Source: Microbulbifer sp. YPW16
Lineage (GTDB): Bacteria > Pseudomonadota > Gammaproteobacteria > Pseudomonadales > Cellvibrionaceae
DNA: 64,000 nt
Assembly (NCBI RefSeq): GCF_021290385.1
Contig: NZ_CP089928.1
Coordinates: forward strand, 3,490,001 to 3,554,000
Direction: 5' to 3'
The position numbers and the translations under genes were made by a program. Numbering within the stretch: the stretch's first letter is position 1; each line of letters starts with the position of its first letter. Shown here piece by piece: positions 8,967 through 17,639 of this stretch. Below the pieces are notes generated by a model. The model had not been told where the DNA came from and did no database searches. It saw only the letters and a list, made by a program, of their open reading frames with translations.

Positions 8967-10106
8967 ATGCCTGCCGACATCTCTACCCAGCGGCCATCAC
9001 GGCTCTCGCCGATCGAGCGTTACCAGCGGGACCTGCAGCGACCGGATTTTGTCGCCGATCCTGCGCAGGAAGCCGCTGTCGAGGAACTGCAGGACCTCTA
9101 TGAGCGACTGTGTTCTGAGCGGCAGGCGCAGGGGCTGTGGCAGCGCCTGCAAGGGTTGTGGCAGCGGCCCGCGCGCGAGCCGGAAACCGGCCTCTATTTC
9201 TGGGGTGGGGTAGGGCGCGGCAAGACCTACCTGATGGACGCATTCTACGAGTCACTGCCCTTTGCCGAGAAGCAGCGCACGCACTTCCATCGCTTTATGC
9301 GCGAGGTGCATCGCGAGCTCAAGCGCCTCGATGGCGAGAAGAACCCGCTGGAGCTGGTGGCCGACGGTATCGCCGCGCGTACCCGGGTTCTCTGCTTTGA
9401 CGAGTTCTTCGTGTCCGATATTACCGACGCGATGATCCTGGCGAGCCTGTTGGACGCGCTTTTCCGGCGCGGGGTGGCACTGGTGGCCACCTCCAATATC
9501 GAGCCAGAGGGCCTGTATCGCAATGGCCTGCAGCGGGCGCGCTTCCTGCCGGCCATCGACCTGCTGCGGCGGCATACCAGGGTGCTGAATGTGGACGGCG
9601 GCACCGACTACCGGCTGCGGGCGCTGGAGAGGGCCGAGCTGTATCATTGTCCCCTCGATGCGGAGGCGGACCGGAGCCTGGAGGAGAGCTTTGCCAGCCT
9701 GATCGTGGAGGGGGCCGAGATCCGTGAGTACGAGGCACTGGATATAGAGGGGCGCTCGATCGTGGCGCGCAAGGAGGCGGATGATGTGGCCTGGTTCGAG
9801 TTCGCGGAACTCTGCGATGGACCCCGTTCACAGAACGACTATATAGAGCTGGCGCGGGAGTATCACAGCGTGTTGCTGGCCAATGTGCCCCGGATGGATG
9901 GGCGCATGGAGAACCAGGCCCGCCGCTTTATCAACCTGGTGGACGAGTTTTATGACCGCTGTGTCAAGATGGTCATCTCGGCGGAGGTGCCAGTGGCGGA
10001 GTTGTACCAGGGCCGGCACCTGCGGTTCGAGTTTGAACGCACGGTCAGCCGCCTGCTGGAGATGCAGTCGCGGGAGTATCTGGCGCGGCCCCACCGTCCA
10101 GGCTAA
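8967..10106 (+). CDS. zapE: ZapE, AFG1-like AAA ATPase of cell division
   Basis: Cytoplasmic P-loop ATPase that in E. coli associates with the Z ring late in division. The 379-residue product shows Walker A GGVGRGKTYLMD, Walker B VLCFDEFFVSDITDAM and sensor TSNIEPEGLYRNGLQRARFLPAI, all typical of the AFG1/ZapE family. I chose the ATG at 8967 (MPADISTQRPSRLSPIERYQ), where family similarity begins; a longer frame from 8838 adds 43 residues that look non-coding. rplM follows after its own promoter. Confidence 0.94.
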   Translation: MPADISTQRPSRLSPIERYQRDLQRPDFVADPAQEAAVEELQDLYERLCSERQAQGLWQRLQGLWQRPAREPETGLYFWGGVGRGKTYLMDAFYESLPFAEKQRTHFHRFMREVHRELKRLDGEKNPLELVADGIAARTRVLCFDEFFVSDITDAMILASLLDALFRRGVALVATSNIEPEGLYRNGLQRARFLPAIDLLRRHTRVLNVDGGTDYRLRALERAELYHCPLDAEADRSLEESFASLIVEGAEIREYEALDIEGRSIVARKEADDVAWFEFAELCDGPRSQNDYIELAREYHSVLLANVPRMDGRMENQARRFINLVDEFYDRCVKMVISAEVPVAELYQGRHLRFEFERTVSRLLEMQSREYLARPHRPG

Positions 10107-10144
10107 GTTGATGTCAGGCGGGTTAAAAATCACCCAGATAATCC

Positions 10145-10173
10145 TTGAAATGCCCCGGGCGCTTATGTAGTAT
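10145..10173 (+). promoter_or_regulatory. Sigma-70 promoter for rplM-rpsI
   Basis: TTGAAA (10145-10150), 17-base spacer, TAGTAT (10168-10173). The transcript would start near 10180 with a leader of about 50 bases. Confidence 0.65.
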
Positions 10174-10231
10174 TCGCGCTCTTTTGTGGGACGGCCTCCA
10201 TTCCGGGGGCCCAATGCAGGTGTTTTATAAC

Positions 10232-10660
10232 ATGAAGACTTACAGTGCCAAGCCGGAAGCGGTAACTCGCGACTGGTACATTGTCGACGCTGCGGACAAG
10301 ACCCTCGGGCGTATTTCCGCCGAGATCGCCACCCGTCTGCGCGGCAAGCACAAGCCTGAGTATACGCCCCACGTGGACACCGGTGATTACATCATTGTGA
10401 TCAACGCCGAAAAGGTCCGCGTGACCGGTCGCAAGGCGCAGGACAAGATCTACCACAGCCACTCCGGCTACCCCGGTGGTCTCAAGTCCATCAGCTTTGA
10501 GAAACTGATCGAAAAAGCCCCCGAGCGCACTATCCAGAGCGCCGTCAAGGGCATGCTGCCGAAAGGTCCTTTGGGTCGTGCGATGTTCAAAAAGCTGAAA
10601 GTGTATAAAGGCAGCGAACATCCTCACGCGGCGCAACAGCCGATTGAACTGGCGATCTAA
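10232..10660 (+). CDS. rplM: 50S ribosomal protein L13
   Basis: Early-assembly protein of the large ribosomal subunit. The 142 residues equal the E. coli length. The sequence starts [20 protein letters not shown] and contains the conserved core [20 protein letters not shown] and the C-terminal [15 protein letters not shown]. The frame is open upstream to 10145, but the promoter lies there and family similarity starts at 10232. rpsI follows in the usual operon. Confidence 0.98.
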   Translation: MKTYSAKPEAVTRDWYIVDAADKTLGRISAEIATRLRGKHKPEYTPHVDTGDYIIVINAEKVRVTGRKAQDKIYHSHSGYPGGLKSISFEKLIEKAPERTIQSAVKGMLPKGPLGRAMFKKLKVYKGSEHPHAAQQPIELAI

Positions 10661-10674
10661 ACGGAAATACTCTT

Positions 10675-11067
10675 ATGGCAACTACTCAATATTACGGTAC
10701 CGGCCGTCGGAAGACCTCCACTGCCCGTGTATTCATCGAGCAGGGTGAAGGCAAAATCACCGTGAACGGTCGCACCCTGGACCAGTATTTCGGCCGCGAA
10801 GTGGCTCGCATGATCGTGCGCCAGCCGCTGGAAAAGGTCGATATGGTGGAAAAATTTGATATCCACGTCACTGTGAAGGGCGGCGGTTCCTTCGGCCAGG
10901 CGGGCGCTATCCGTCACGGCCTGACCCGCGCACTGATGCAGTACGACGAGGCGCTGCGTGAGCCGCTGCGTGCAGAGGGTTACGTAACCCGCGATGCGCG
11001 TGCGGTAGAGCGGAAGAAAGTGGGTCTGCGCAAGGCGCGCAAGAGACCGCAGTTCTCCAAGCGTTAA
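10675..11067 (+). CDS. rpsI: 30S ribosomal protein S9
   Basis: Small-subunit protein whose C-terminal tail reaches the P-site tRNA. The 130 residues match the E. coli length. [15 protein letters not shown] at the start and the basic tail ending RPQFSKR are diagnostic. It lies 14 bases after rplM. Confidence 0.98.
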   Translation: MATTQYYGTGRRKTSTARVFIEQGEGKITVNGRTLDQYFGREVARMIVRQPLEKVDMVEKFDIHVTVKGGGSFGQAGAIRHGLTRALMQYDEALREPLRAEGYVTRDARAVERKKVGLRKARKRPQFSKR

Positions 11068-11078
11068 TCTGCTTTTTC

Positions 11079-11106
11079 AAGCCCGGCTCCTGCCGGGCTT
11101 TTTTAT
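11079..11106 (+). terminator. Intrinsic terminator after rpsI
   Basis: AAGCCCGGC (11079-11087), loop TCCT, GCCGGGCTT (11092-11100), then TTTTATT. Confidence 0.93.
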
Positions 11107-11380
11107 TCCTGTCTCCTGCGGGAGTCGGCCAGTTGTCACAGGTTTTGGTTAATTTGTGGCCAGTTCGCTACGCGATGCCCGACGTTCCCTTCCGTGTTTA
11201 CCTTGTATCAAAATGGCATTTTCTTTAACATTGCGCGAATTTGTATCCGCTTGATTTTTGGGGTTAATCCGCCCGGGCAATCTTTCCGGGGGAACCTTTA
11301 AGGGACCTTTTCTACAACTTTTTTGGGTTTGGGTCAGCCAATCTTCCCCCGGGGAGAAGCTGTGATGGGAGAACTACGTC
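11107..11380. other. Intergenic region rpsI-petA
   Basis: AT-richer than its surroundings, with many T runs near 11200-11340. It must hold the petA promoter, but I cannot pick a convincing -35/-10 pair. No ORF or RNA gene recognised. Confidence 0.5.
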
Positions 11381-11980
11381 ATGAGTGATGACGGTGTAAA
11401 CGTAGGCCGGCGCCGTTTCCTGACCGCTGCCACCTCTGTAGTAGGTGGTGCCGGGGCGGTGGGAATTGCCGTGCCATTTGTTAAGTCCTGGAATCCGAGT
11501 GCCAAGGCCAAGGCGGCCGGCGCCCCGGTTAAATACAATGTCAGCAAGCTCGAGCCGGGCCAGATGGTCACCGTTGAGTGGCGTGGTAAGCCGGTCTACG
11601 TGGTGCGTCGCAGCGAGGAGGCCCTGCAGAACCTGGAGAAGGTTGTGCCGATGCTGCGAGACCCGGATTCTGAGGAGTCCAACCAGCCGGCATACGTCGA
11701 TCCCAAGAGTCGTTCCATCAAACCGCAGCTGCTGGTGCTGGTAGGACTCTGCACGCACCTTGGCTGTGCCCCGATGTTCCGCCCCGAGGTGGGTGCCGCC
11801 GACCTGGGCGGTGCTGATTGGCTGGGTGGCTTTTTCTGCCCGTGCCACGGCTCCAAGTACGACATGGCTGGTCGCGTGTACACGGGAGTGCCGGCCCCGA
11901 CCAACCTGGATGTGCCGCCTTACTCCTATGAAAATGATGATGTGATCGTAATCGGTGTGGACCAGGAGGGCAGCGCATGA
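11381..11980 (+). CDS. petA: Ubiquinol-cytochrome c reductase Rieske iron-sulfur subunit
   Basis: Carries the 2Fe-2S cluster that passes electrons from quinol to cytochrome c1 in complex III. The 199-residue protein has a twin-arginine signal/anchor (GRRRFLTAATSVVGG) and the two cluster loops CTHLGCAP and CPCHGSKYD, giving the Cys/His ligands and the disulfide pair. PVPAPTNL-like VPAPTNLDVPPY follows. Its stop overlaps the start of the cytochrome b/c1 gene by four bases, indicating translational coupling. Confidence 0.97.
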   Translation: MSDDGVNVGRRRFLTAATSVVGGAGAVGIAVPFVKSWNPSAKAKAAGAPVKYNVSKLEPGQMVTVEWRGKPVYVVRRSEEALQNLEKVVPMLRDPDSEESNQPAYVDPKSRSIKPQLLVLVGLCTHLGCAPMFRPEVGAADLGGADWLGGFFCPCHGSKYDMAGRVYTGVPAPTNLDVPPYSYENDDVIVIGVDQEGSA

Positions 11981-14178
11981 ACTGGCTAACGGCATTGGGT
12001 GACTGGGTAGACCAGCGGCTGCCGATTTATCGCGCCTGGGATACCCATATGGGCAAGTATTACGCGCCCAAGAACTTCAACCTCTGGTACTTCTTCGGCG
12101 TCCTGTCGATGCTGGTGCTGGCCAACCAGCTGCTGACCGGCATCTGGCTGGTGATGAGCTATAACCCGTCCGCTGACGGCGCCTTCGCTTCCGTCGAGTA
12201 CATCATGCGTGACGTGGAATGGGGCTGGCTGATCCGCTACCTGCACTCCACCGGCGCATCCGCCTTCTTTGTGGTGGTCTACCTGCATATGTTCCGCGCC
12301 CTGATGTACGGCTCTTACAAGCCGCCGCGCGAGCTGGTGTGGATCTTCGGTATGTGTATCTACCTGGTCCTGATGGCCGAGGCCTTCATGGGCTACGTGC
12401 TGCCGTGGGGCCAGATGTCCTACTGGGGTGCCCAGGTGATCGTGTCCCTGTTTGGTGCCATCCCCGGGATTGGTGAGGACCTGGTACAGTGGATTCGTGG
12501 TGACTACCTGATCTCCGGTATCACCCTGACCCGCTTCTTCTCGCTGCACGTGATCGCGCTGCCGCTGGTACTGGTGCTGCTGGTAGTGCTGCACATCCTG
12601 GCGCTGCACGAAGTGGGGTCCAACAACCCCGACGGTATCGATATCAAGAAGGTGAAGGACGAGAATGGCGTGCCGAAAGACGGTGTTGCCTTCCACCCGT
12701 ACTACACCGTGCACGACCTGGTGGGTATTGCGGTATTCCTGTTTATCTTCTGTGTAGTGGTGTTCTTCTTCCCGGAGATGGGCGGCTTCTTCCTGGAATT
12801 TGCCAACTTTGAGGAGGCAAACCCGCTGAAGACCCCGGCGCATATTGCCCCGGTATGGTACTTCACGCCCTTCTACGCCATCCTGCGTGCAGTAACCATC
12901 GATATCGGCCCGCTGACCGCCAAGTTCCTGGGCCTGGTGGCCATGGGCGCGGCGATTGCGATCCTGTTCGTGCTGCCCTGGCTGGACAAGAGCCCTGTGC
13001 GCTCCATCCGCTACAAGGGCGTGCTGCCGAAAGCGCTGCTGCTGGTGTTTGCCGCGGTGTTCATCATCCTGGGTTACCTGGGTGTGAAGTCGCCGACCCC
13101 GGGCCGTAACTTCCTGGCACAGGTAGCGACGCTGTTCTACTTCGCTTACTTCATCACCATGCCTATCTGGTCCAACCCGACCGAGCGCAAGAGCATGGCG
13201 TCCTGGGTGGTGAGCGGTATTTTCGGCCTGCTGTTCCTGTGGATGGCGGTCAGCAACTTCAAGGCGAGCCTGTTCGTGGGCATTTCAGCCCTGGTCCTGG
13301 CTGGCCTGTTCGCGGCGCTGCCGTGGCTGACCAGCCGCGACCACATCGGCGAGCCGCCGACCCGGGTTACCAGCCCGTCGGGTGAGAAGACGTTCGGGGT
13401 CCTGTTTATGGGTATCGTGGTGGTCTTCCTGCTGGCCTTCCTGCCGATCAAGGCAGTGGGTGCGGAGAGCACCGTGGAGCTGGACCACATCAATATCGAC
13501 CTGCAGGACAAGCCGTCCCTGCAGCGCGGCGCCAAGTATTTCGTCAACTACTGCATGGGGTGCCACAGCGCCAACTTTTCCCGCTGGGGGCGGGTGGCCA
13601 GCGATCTGGAAATCCCCAATGAGCTGATGGTGCAGAACCTGGTGCTGGGCGACGACAAGATCGGCGACCTGATGAAGATCTCCATGCGGCCGGAGGATTC
13701 CAAGGTCTGGTTCGGCGCCGCGCCGCCCGACCTGACGCTGGTGGCCCGGTCCCGCTCCCCGGAATGGCTCTACACTTACCTGCGCAGTTTTTACAAGGAT
13801 GACAGCCGCCCGACCGGCGTGAACAACAAGGTTTTCCCGAACGTGGGTATGCCGCACGTGTTGATGGAGCTGCAGGGCCTGCCGGAATGCGCCCCGGGTC
13901 CGAAGCGTGACCACGGCCATGTAGTGCGCGATGAGCTGGGTAACCCGATCATGGATGCCGACTGCGGCAGCCTGCAGGTGGGCGAGGTCAAGGGTTCCAT
14001 GACCGACGCGGAGTTCGACCAGGCCATGTATGACCTGGTGAACTTTATGGAGTACATCGCCGAGCCGATGGCGGAAGATCGCAAGCGCGTGGGCTTCTAT
14101 GTGCTGGCCTTCATCCTCGTGTTCTTCGCGTTCGCCTGGTTGCTGAACCGCGAGTACTGGAAAGACATCGGGCACTGA
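11977..14178 (+). CDS. petBC: Fused cytochrome b / cytochrome c1 of complex III (FbcH-like polyprotein)
   Basis: One open frame of 733 residues holds both large complex III subunits. Residues 1-400 are cytochrome b: haem ligands His90, His104, His191, His206, and a Qo motif PVWY at 292-295. Residues 401-450 add hydrophobic segments not expected at the end of a standard cytochrome b. A signal-like hydrophobic segment at about 474-494 precedes cytochrome c1, with haem motif CMGCH at 526-530, a probable axial Met625 in NVGMPHVL, and a C-terminal membrane anchor (about 705-723). In most gammaproteobacteria petB and petC are separate. The known precedent is Bradyrhizobium fbcH, whose product is cleaved after translation. 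Cleavage near AVGAES (around residue 497) is inferred. Confidence 0.93.
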   Translation: MNWLTALGDWVDQRLPIYRAWDTHMGKYYAPKNFNLWYFFGVLSMLVLANQLLTGIWLVMSYNPSADGAFASVEYIMRDVEWGWLIRYLHSTGASAFFVVVYLHMFRALMYGSYKPPRELVWIFGMCIYLVLMAEAFMGYVLPWGQMSYWGAQVIVSLFGAIPGIGEDLVQWIRGDYLISGITLTRFFSLHVIALPLVLVLLVVLHILALHEVGSNNPDGIDIKKVKDENGVPKDGVAFHPYYTVHDLVGIAVFLFIFCVVVFFFPEMGGFFLEFANFEEANPLKTPAHIAPVWYFTPFYAILRAVTIDIGPLTAKFLGLVAMGAAIAILFVLPWLDKSPVRSIRYKGVLPKALLLVFAAVFIILGYLGVKSPTPGRNFLAQVATLFYFAYFITMPIWSNPTERKSMASWVVSGIFGLLFLWMAVSNFKASLFVGISALVLAGLFAALPWLTSRDHIGEPPTRVTSPSGEKTFGVLFMGIVVVFLLAFLPIKAVGAESTVELDHINIDLQDKPSLQRGAKYFVNYCMGCHSANFSRWGRVASDLEIPNELMVQNLVLGDDKIGDLMKISMRPEDSKVWFGAAPPDLTLVARSRSPEWLYTYLRSFYKDDSRPTGVNNKVFPNVGMPHVLMELQGLPECAPGPKRDHGHVVRDELGNPIMDADCGSLQVGEVKGSMTDAEFDQAMYDLVNFMEYIAEPMAEDRKRVGFYVLAFILVFFAFAWLLNREYWKDIGH

Positions 14179-14234
14179 ACCGCGGTCGATCGCCAAAAGT
14201 TATCCGGCGCCAGCCAGTAGCGGGCGCCGTGTCT

Positions 14235-14269
14235 GGGTGGTGGAGCTGCTCCATCACCCTTTCGTTTTT
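14235..14269 (+). terminator. Intrinsic terminator after the cytochrome bc1 operon
   Basis: GGGTGGTGGAG (14235-14245) pairs with CTCCATCACCC (14249-14259) with one G-U pair and loop CTG, followed by TTTCGTTTTT. A second GC-rich dyad without T tract lies at 14279-14297. Confidence 0.85.
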
Positions 14270-14319
14270 CGGATCCCCGGCCGGCGCATTGCCGGCCGCC
14301 AGTTTGAGGTAGTTACAAG

Positions 14320-14946
14320 ATGGGTGTGCCCACCAACAAGCGCTCCTCCATGACCTTCTTTTCCGATGGTCGTAGTCATTTGAGTCATCGCGTGCGTATC
14401 GTGCTCGCGGAGAAAGGGGTTTCTGTCGATATCATCGATGTGGACCCGGAAGACAAGCCGGCCGAGCTGGCGGACCTCAACCCCTACAACTCCCTGCCCA
14501 CCCTGGTTGACCGGGACCTGGTGTTGTTTGAAACCAAGGTCATGATGGAGTACCTGGACGAGCGCTTCCCGCACCCGCCACTGCTGCCGGTTTATCCCGT
14601 GGCGCGCGCCCAGAGCCGCCAGATCATGTATCGTATCGAACGGGACTGGTGTCCGCTGGTGGACAAGATCCTGGCCGGGGGCAAAGAGGCGACGGCGGCC
14701 CGCAAGGAATTGCGCGACAGCCTGGTAGGTATCGCTCCGCTGTTCAACGACCTGCCGTTCTTCTTCAATGAAGAGTTCTCCCTGGTCGACTGTTGCATGG
14801 CCCCGCTGCTGTGGCGCCTGGAGCAGTTCGAAATCAGCCTGCCGAAGACCAAGCAGGCCAAGCCGTTGCTGGACTATATGGATCGCCTGTTTACCCGTGA
14901 GGCATTCCAGCAGAGCCTGACCGAATTCGAACGGGAAATGCGTTGA
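14320..14946 (+). CDS. sspA: Stringent starvation protein A
   Basis: Glutathione-transferase-fold protein that binds RNA polymerase and alters transcription under starvation. The 208-residue protein has the N-terminal thioredoxin-like half ([41 protein letters not shown]) and a helical C-terminal half ([17 protein letters not shown]). GAGGTAG precedes the ATG. sspB follows, as in E. coli and Pseudomonas. Confidence 0.96.
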   Translation: MGVPTNKRSSMTFFSDGRSHLSHRVRIVLAEKGVSVDIIDVDPEDKPAELADLNPYNSLPTLVDRDLVLFETKVMMEYLDERFPHPPLLPVYPVARAQSRQIMYRIERDWCPLVDKILAGGKEATAARKELRDSLVGIAPLFNDLPFFFNEEFSLVDCCMAPLLWRLEQFEISLPKTKQAKPLLDYMDRLFTREAFQQSLTEFEREMR

Positions 14947-14954
14947 GGTGATCG

Positions 14955-15365
14955 TTGAGTAAACCGGCCATGACATCCAATCGTCCGTATGTGCTGCGGG
15001 CCTTTTACGAGTGGATCAGCGACAACCGCTGTACGCCCTACATCCTGGTGGATACCCATCTCTCCGGGGTGCTGGTGCCCCAGCAGCACGTCAACGAAGA
15101 TGGCCAGATAGTACTCAATATCTCCGAGAGTGCCGTGGTCGGGCTGACCATGGATAACTACGCAATCCGCTTCAATGCGCGTTTCGGCGGTGTTCCCACT
15201 GACATCCAGGTGCCTGTGGGCGCTGTGGTGGGCATCTATGCACGGGAGAACGGGCAGGGCATGGTGTTCGAGGCTGAGGAAACCCCCGAACCGCCGGAGC
15301 CCACGCCACCCACCAGCCTGGGCAAGAAATCCGCCAAAAAACCCTCCCTGCGCGTGGTCAAGTAA
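14955..15365 (+). CDS. sspB: ClpXP adaptor SspB
   Basis: Binds ssrA-tagged proteins and delivers them to ClpXP. The N-terminal substrate-binding domain is clear (RPYVLRAFYEWISDNRCTP, RFNARFGGVPTDIQVPVGAV, IYARENGQGMVF). A flexible Pro/Glu-rich linker leads to the ClpX-binding tail LRVVK at the very end. The TTG at 14955 lies four bases after GAGGTG, so I prefer it over the ATG at 14970, which would be 19 bases away. This gives 136 residues. Confidence 0.95.
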   Translation: MSKPAMTSNRPYVLRAFYEWISDNRCTPYILVDTHLSGVLVPQQHVNEDGQIVLNISESAVVGLTMDNYAIRFNARFGGVPTDIQVPVGAVVGIYARENGQGMVFEAEETPEPPEPTPPTSLGKKSAKKPSLRVVK

Positions 15366-15494
15366 TTCCGCCGGCAGCCGTTCGCGGCTGTCGACCGGTT
15401 CCCCCCTCCGGGTCCATTGGCCATATCCCTGCCTGCCTGACTCCCTCACATTCCAGTCTGCGACCCAGTGCCGGATGGCGCGTGAACCAATCCC

Positions 15495-15500
15495 TATAAT
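15495..15500 (+). promoter_or_regulatory. Perfect -10 box before the diguanylate cyclase gene
   Basis: TATAAT 29 bases before the ATG at 15530. No clear -35 at the right distance. Confidence 0.4.
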
Positions 15501-15529
15501 CGGCAGCCCCGTTGGACTGTGAAGTGACG

Positions 15530-16759
15530 ATGCCGTTGATATCGCAAATCCTGCATATATTCCGCCAGGGCTGGGTGCCCGCACTGGCCCTGGGCCTGGC
15601 TGCGGCGCTCTATTTCCAGCCCGTTTCCATCGACCTGGACCTTGCGCCCCGGCTGGCGATGTTGTTGCTGGGAGCCGCGCTGGCGCTGGGCGTCTATTTC
15701 AAATCCAGCCGGCTCGCCTTTGTCGCGGGCCAGTTACTGGCAGGGTTTATCCTGCTGGAGCAGCTGCCCGCCTCGTCGCGTCCATGGTTGACCGTGCACG
15801 GCCTGGCGCTGGTGTCTCTTAATACCGCGCTTGTTATGGGCCTGCGTGATCGCAGCGTGCTCAGCGGCTTTGGCCTGTTGCTCACGGCGGTGCTGGCGGG
15901 CGAGGCCCTGGGGCTGGTATCCCTGTACGAGTGTTGCAGCTCTGCCCTCTCATCGGCCAGGCCACTGGCGGCACTGGTCTCCGGGCTGTCACCTGGCATG
16001 CCGGGTGGCTGGCTGGCGGGGCTCAATTGGGCTGACCTGGCTTTCCTGCTGGCTGTACTGCTGGGTGTAGCGGTGTCCATGGTGCGCCGGGACCCGGTTA
16101 ACCTGGGCCTCCTCTCCTGTATTCTCCTTGCCCTGTCGGTATACGTGCTGGGTGGTGGGAGCCGTACCCTGTTGATCCTGGCGGTCTGTGCCGGGCTGCT
16201 GCTGGCCCTGCTGGCGTTGCGCAGCGCATACGAGCTGGCCTTCCGGGATGAGCTGACCGGTATCCCCTCGCGCCGCGCCTACAGCCGTTACCTGCTAACC
16301 CTGGGACGCAACTACAGTATCGCCGTGGTGGATATCGATCACTTCAAGAAGCTCAATGACCGCCATGGACACCAGGTAGGGGACCAGGCGCTGCGGATGG
16401 TGGCGGGCAAGATTGCCCGGTACGGCGGTGGCAGGGCGTTCCGTTATGGCGGCGAGGAATTTGTGGTGGTGTTCCGGGGCCGTGATGGCGAGCGCGCCGA
16501 GCGCTCGCTGGAGCGGATGCGCGATAAAATTGCCGCCTATCCTTTGCGTATCCGTGGCGCCGGCCGGCCGGCCAAGAAGGCAAAAGGCAAGCGCCTGCGG
16601 GGGCGCGGCGGCAACCAGGCGATCAAGACTTCCGTGAGCGTGGGGCTGGCGTCCGCATCCCGGGAGATGCGGGCTCCGGACCAGGTGCTGGCGGCGGCCG
16701 ACAAAGCCCTGTACCGGGCCAAGCGCGGCGGTCGCAACCGGGTATGTGCCCACCGCTAG
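15530..16759 (+). CDS. Membrane-bound diguanylate cyclase (GGDEF domain)
   Basis: Predicted to make cyclic di-GMP from two GTP. The first 230 or so of 409 residues form several hydrophobic segments, a membrane sensor region I cannot name. The C-terminal GGDEF domain begins at FRDELTGIPSRRAY, with metal-binding VVDIDHFKKLND and an intact active site GGEEF at about 307-311. The inhibitory I-site (RxxD five residues before GGEEF) is absent; YGGG stands there. A basic insertion (about residues 341-362, rich in Lys/Arg/Gly) interrupts the domain before TSVSVGLA. It is probably active without product inhibition; the signal sensed is unknown. Confidence 0.92.
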   Translation: MPLISQILHIFRQGWVPALALGLAAALYFQPVSIDLDLAPRLAMLLLGAALALGVYFKSSRLAFVAGQLLAGFILLEQLPASSRPWLTVHGLALVSLNTALVMGLRDRSVLSGFGLLLTAVLAGEALGLVSLYECCSSALSSARPLAALVSGLSPGMPGGWLAGLNWADLAFLLAVLLGVAVSMVRRDPVNLGLLSCILLALSVYVLGGGSRTLLILAVCAGLLLALLALRSAYELAFRDELTGIPSRRAYSRYLLTLGRNYSIAVVDIDHFKKLNDRHGHQVGDQALRMVAGKIARYGGGRAFRYGGEEFVVVFRGRDGERAERSLERMRDKIAAYPLRIRGAGRPAKKAKGKRLRGRGGNQAIKTSVSVGLASASREMRAPDQVLAAADKALYRAKRGGRNRVCAHR

Positions 16760-16871
16760 TATTCGACGCTATCGGCTCCGCGGAAAATTGGCGTGCTATT
16801 CTTCTTAAGTGTTGGTGAATCGGGTGCTGTCCCCCGATACTGCTAGCAAAAGCGAAATAGGGAGAAGAAGC

Positions 16872-17486
16872 GTGCGAATCCTGAGTCATACCCTCGGCAT
16901 CCTCACCAACCCGGACAAGGAGTGGAAGGCAATCCGTGCCGACAAGCACTCTTTTGCCCAGGTTTTCCTCAGCCATGTGCCCTTCCTCGCCCTGATTCCC
17001 TGTATCAGCGGTTACATCGGTGTTACCCAGTTCGGTTTCCGGGTCGGGGATAACGTCGCCAAGCTCACCCCGGCGAGTGCCGCGACCCTGGCCATTCTCA
17101 CCTACCTGGCCATGCTGATCGGGGTCTACCTGTTCGGCGAGTTCATCAACTGGATGGCAAAGACATATATGGTCGAGGGTAACGAGGAAACCCGGCATTA
17201 CGAGGGTACGGCGCTTGCGGTTTTCGTCACCACACCCATTTTCCTGGTGGGCTTTATCGGGCTCTATCCCAACCTGTGGGTAAACGCGGGGGTGACCATG
17301 CTCGCCGCCTGCTACTCGATCTACCTGATCTACGAGGGCATTCCCATACTGATGAACCTGAGTAAAGAGCAGTCGTTTATGTACGCCACATCGGTGGTGA
17401 CGGTAGGGCTGGTCCTGCTGGTGACAGTGCGGGTGGGGTCCGTGATTCTCTGGAGTATGGGCGTGGGACCGATCTACCAGAATTGA
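16872..17486 (+). CDS. Yip1-family integral membrane protein, function unknown
   Basis: A 204-residue protein with about five transmembrane segments and a cytoplasmic start VRILSHTLGILTNPDKEWKAI, which is typical of bacterial Yip1-domain proteins. The GTG at 16872 follows GGAGAAG; the longer frame from 16809 lacks such a site. Family members in bacteria have no firm function. It stands between the diguanylate cyclase and a terminator, in the same direction, with about 110 bases between. Confidence 0.8.
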   Translation: MRILSHTLGILTNPDKEWKAIRADKHSFAQVFLSHVPFLALIPCISGYIGVTQFGFRVGDNVAKLTPASAATLAILTYLAMLIGVYLFGEFINWMAKTYMVEGNEETRHYEGTALAVFVTTPIFLVGFIGLYPNLWVNAGVTMLAACYSIYLIYEGIPILMNLSKEQSFMYATSVVTVGLVLLVTVRVGSVILWSMGVGPIYQN

Positions 17487-17603
17487 CCTGCCGGAACACC
17501 GATGCGAGCGGGGTGAGCTGCAGTGCCTCTTGGCGCCGCCTCTTGAGAGTACCGCAGCTACCGGGGAATGCCGCCCAATGTTATTTGCGGGTGTTTAACG
17601 GGA

Positions 17604-17637
17604 ATAAAAAAAGCCGGCCACAGGGCCGGCTTTTCTG
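17604..17637. terminator. Bidirectional intrinsic terminator
   Basis: AAGCCGGCC (17611-17619), loop ACAG, GGCCGGCTT (17624-17632), with A run before and T run after. It separates the Yip1 gene from the convergent M48 protease gene. Confidence 0.93.
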
Positions 17638-17639
17638 TT

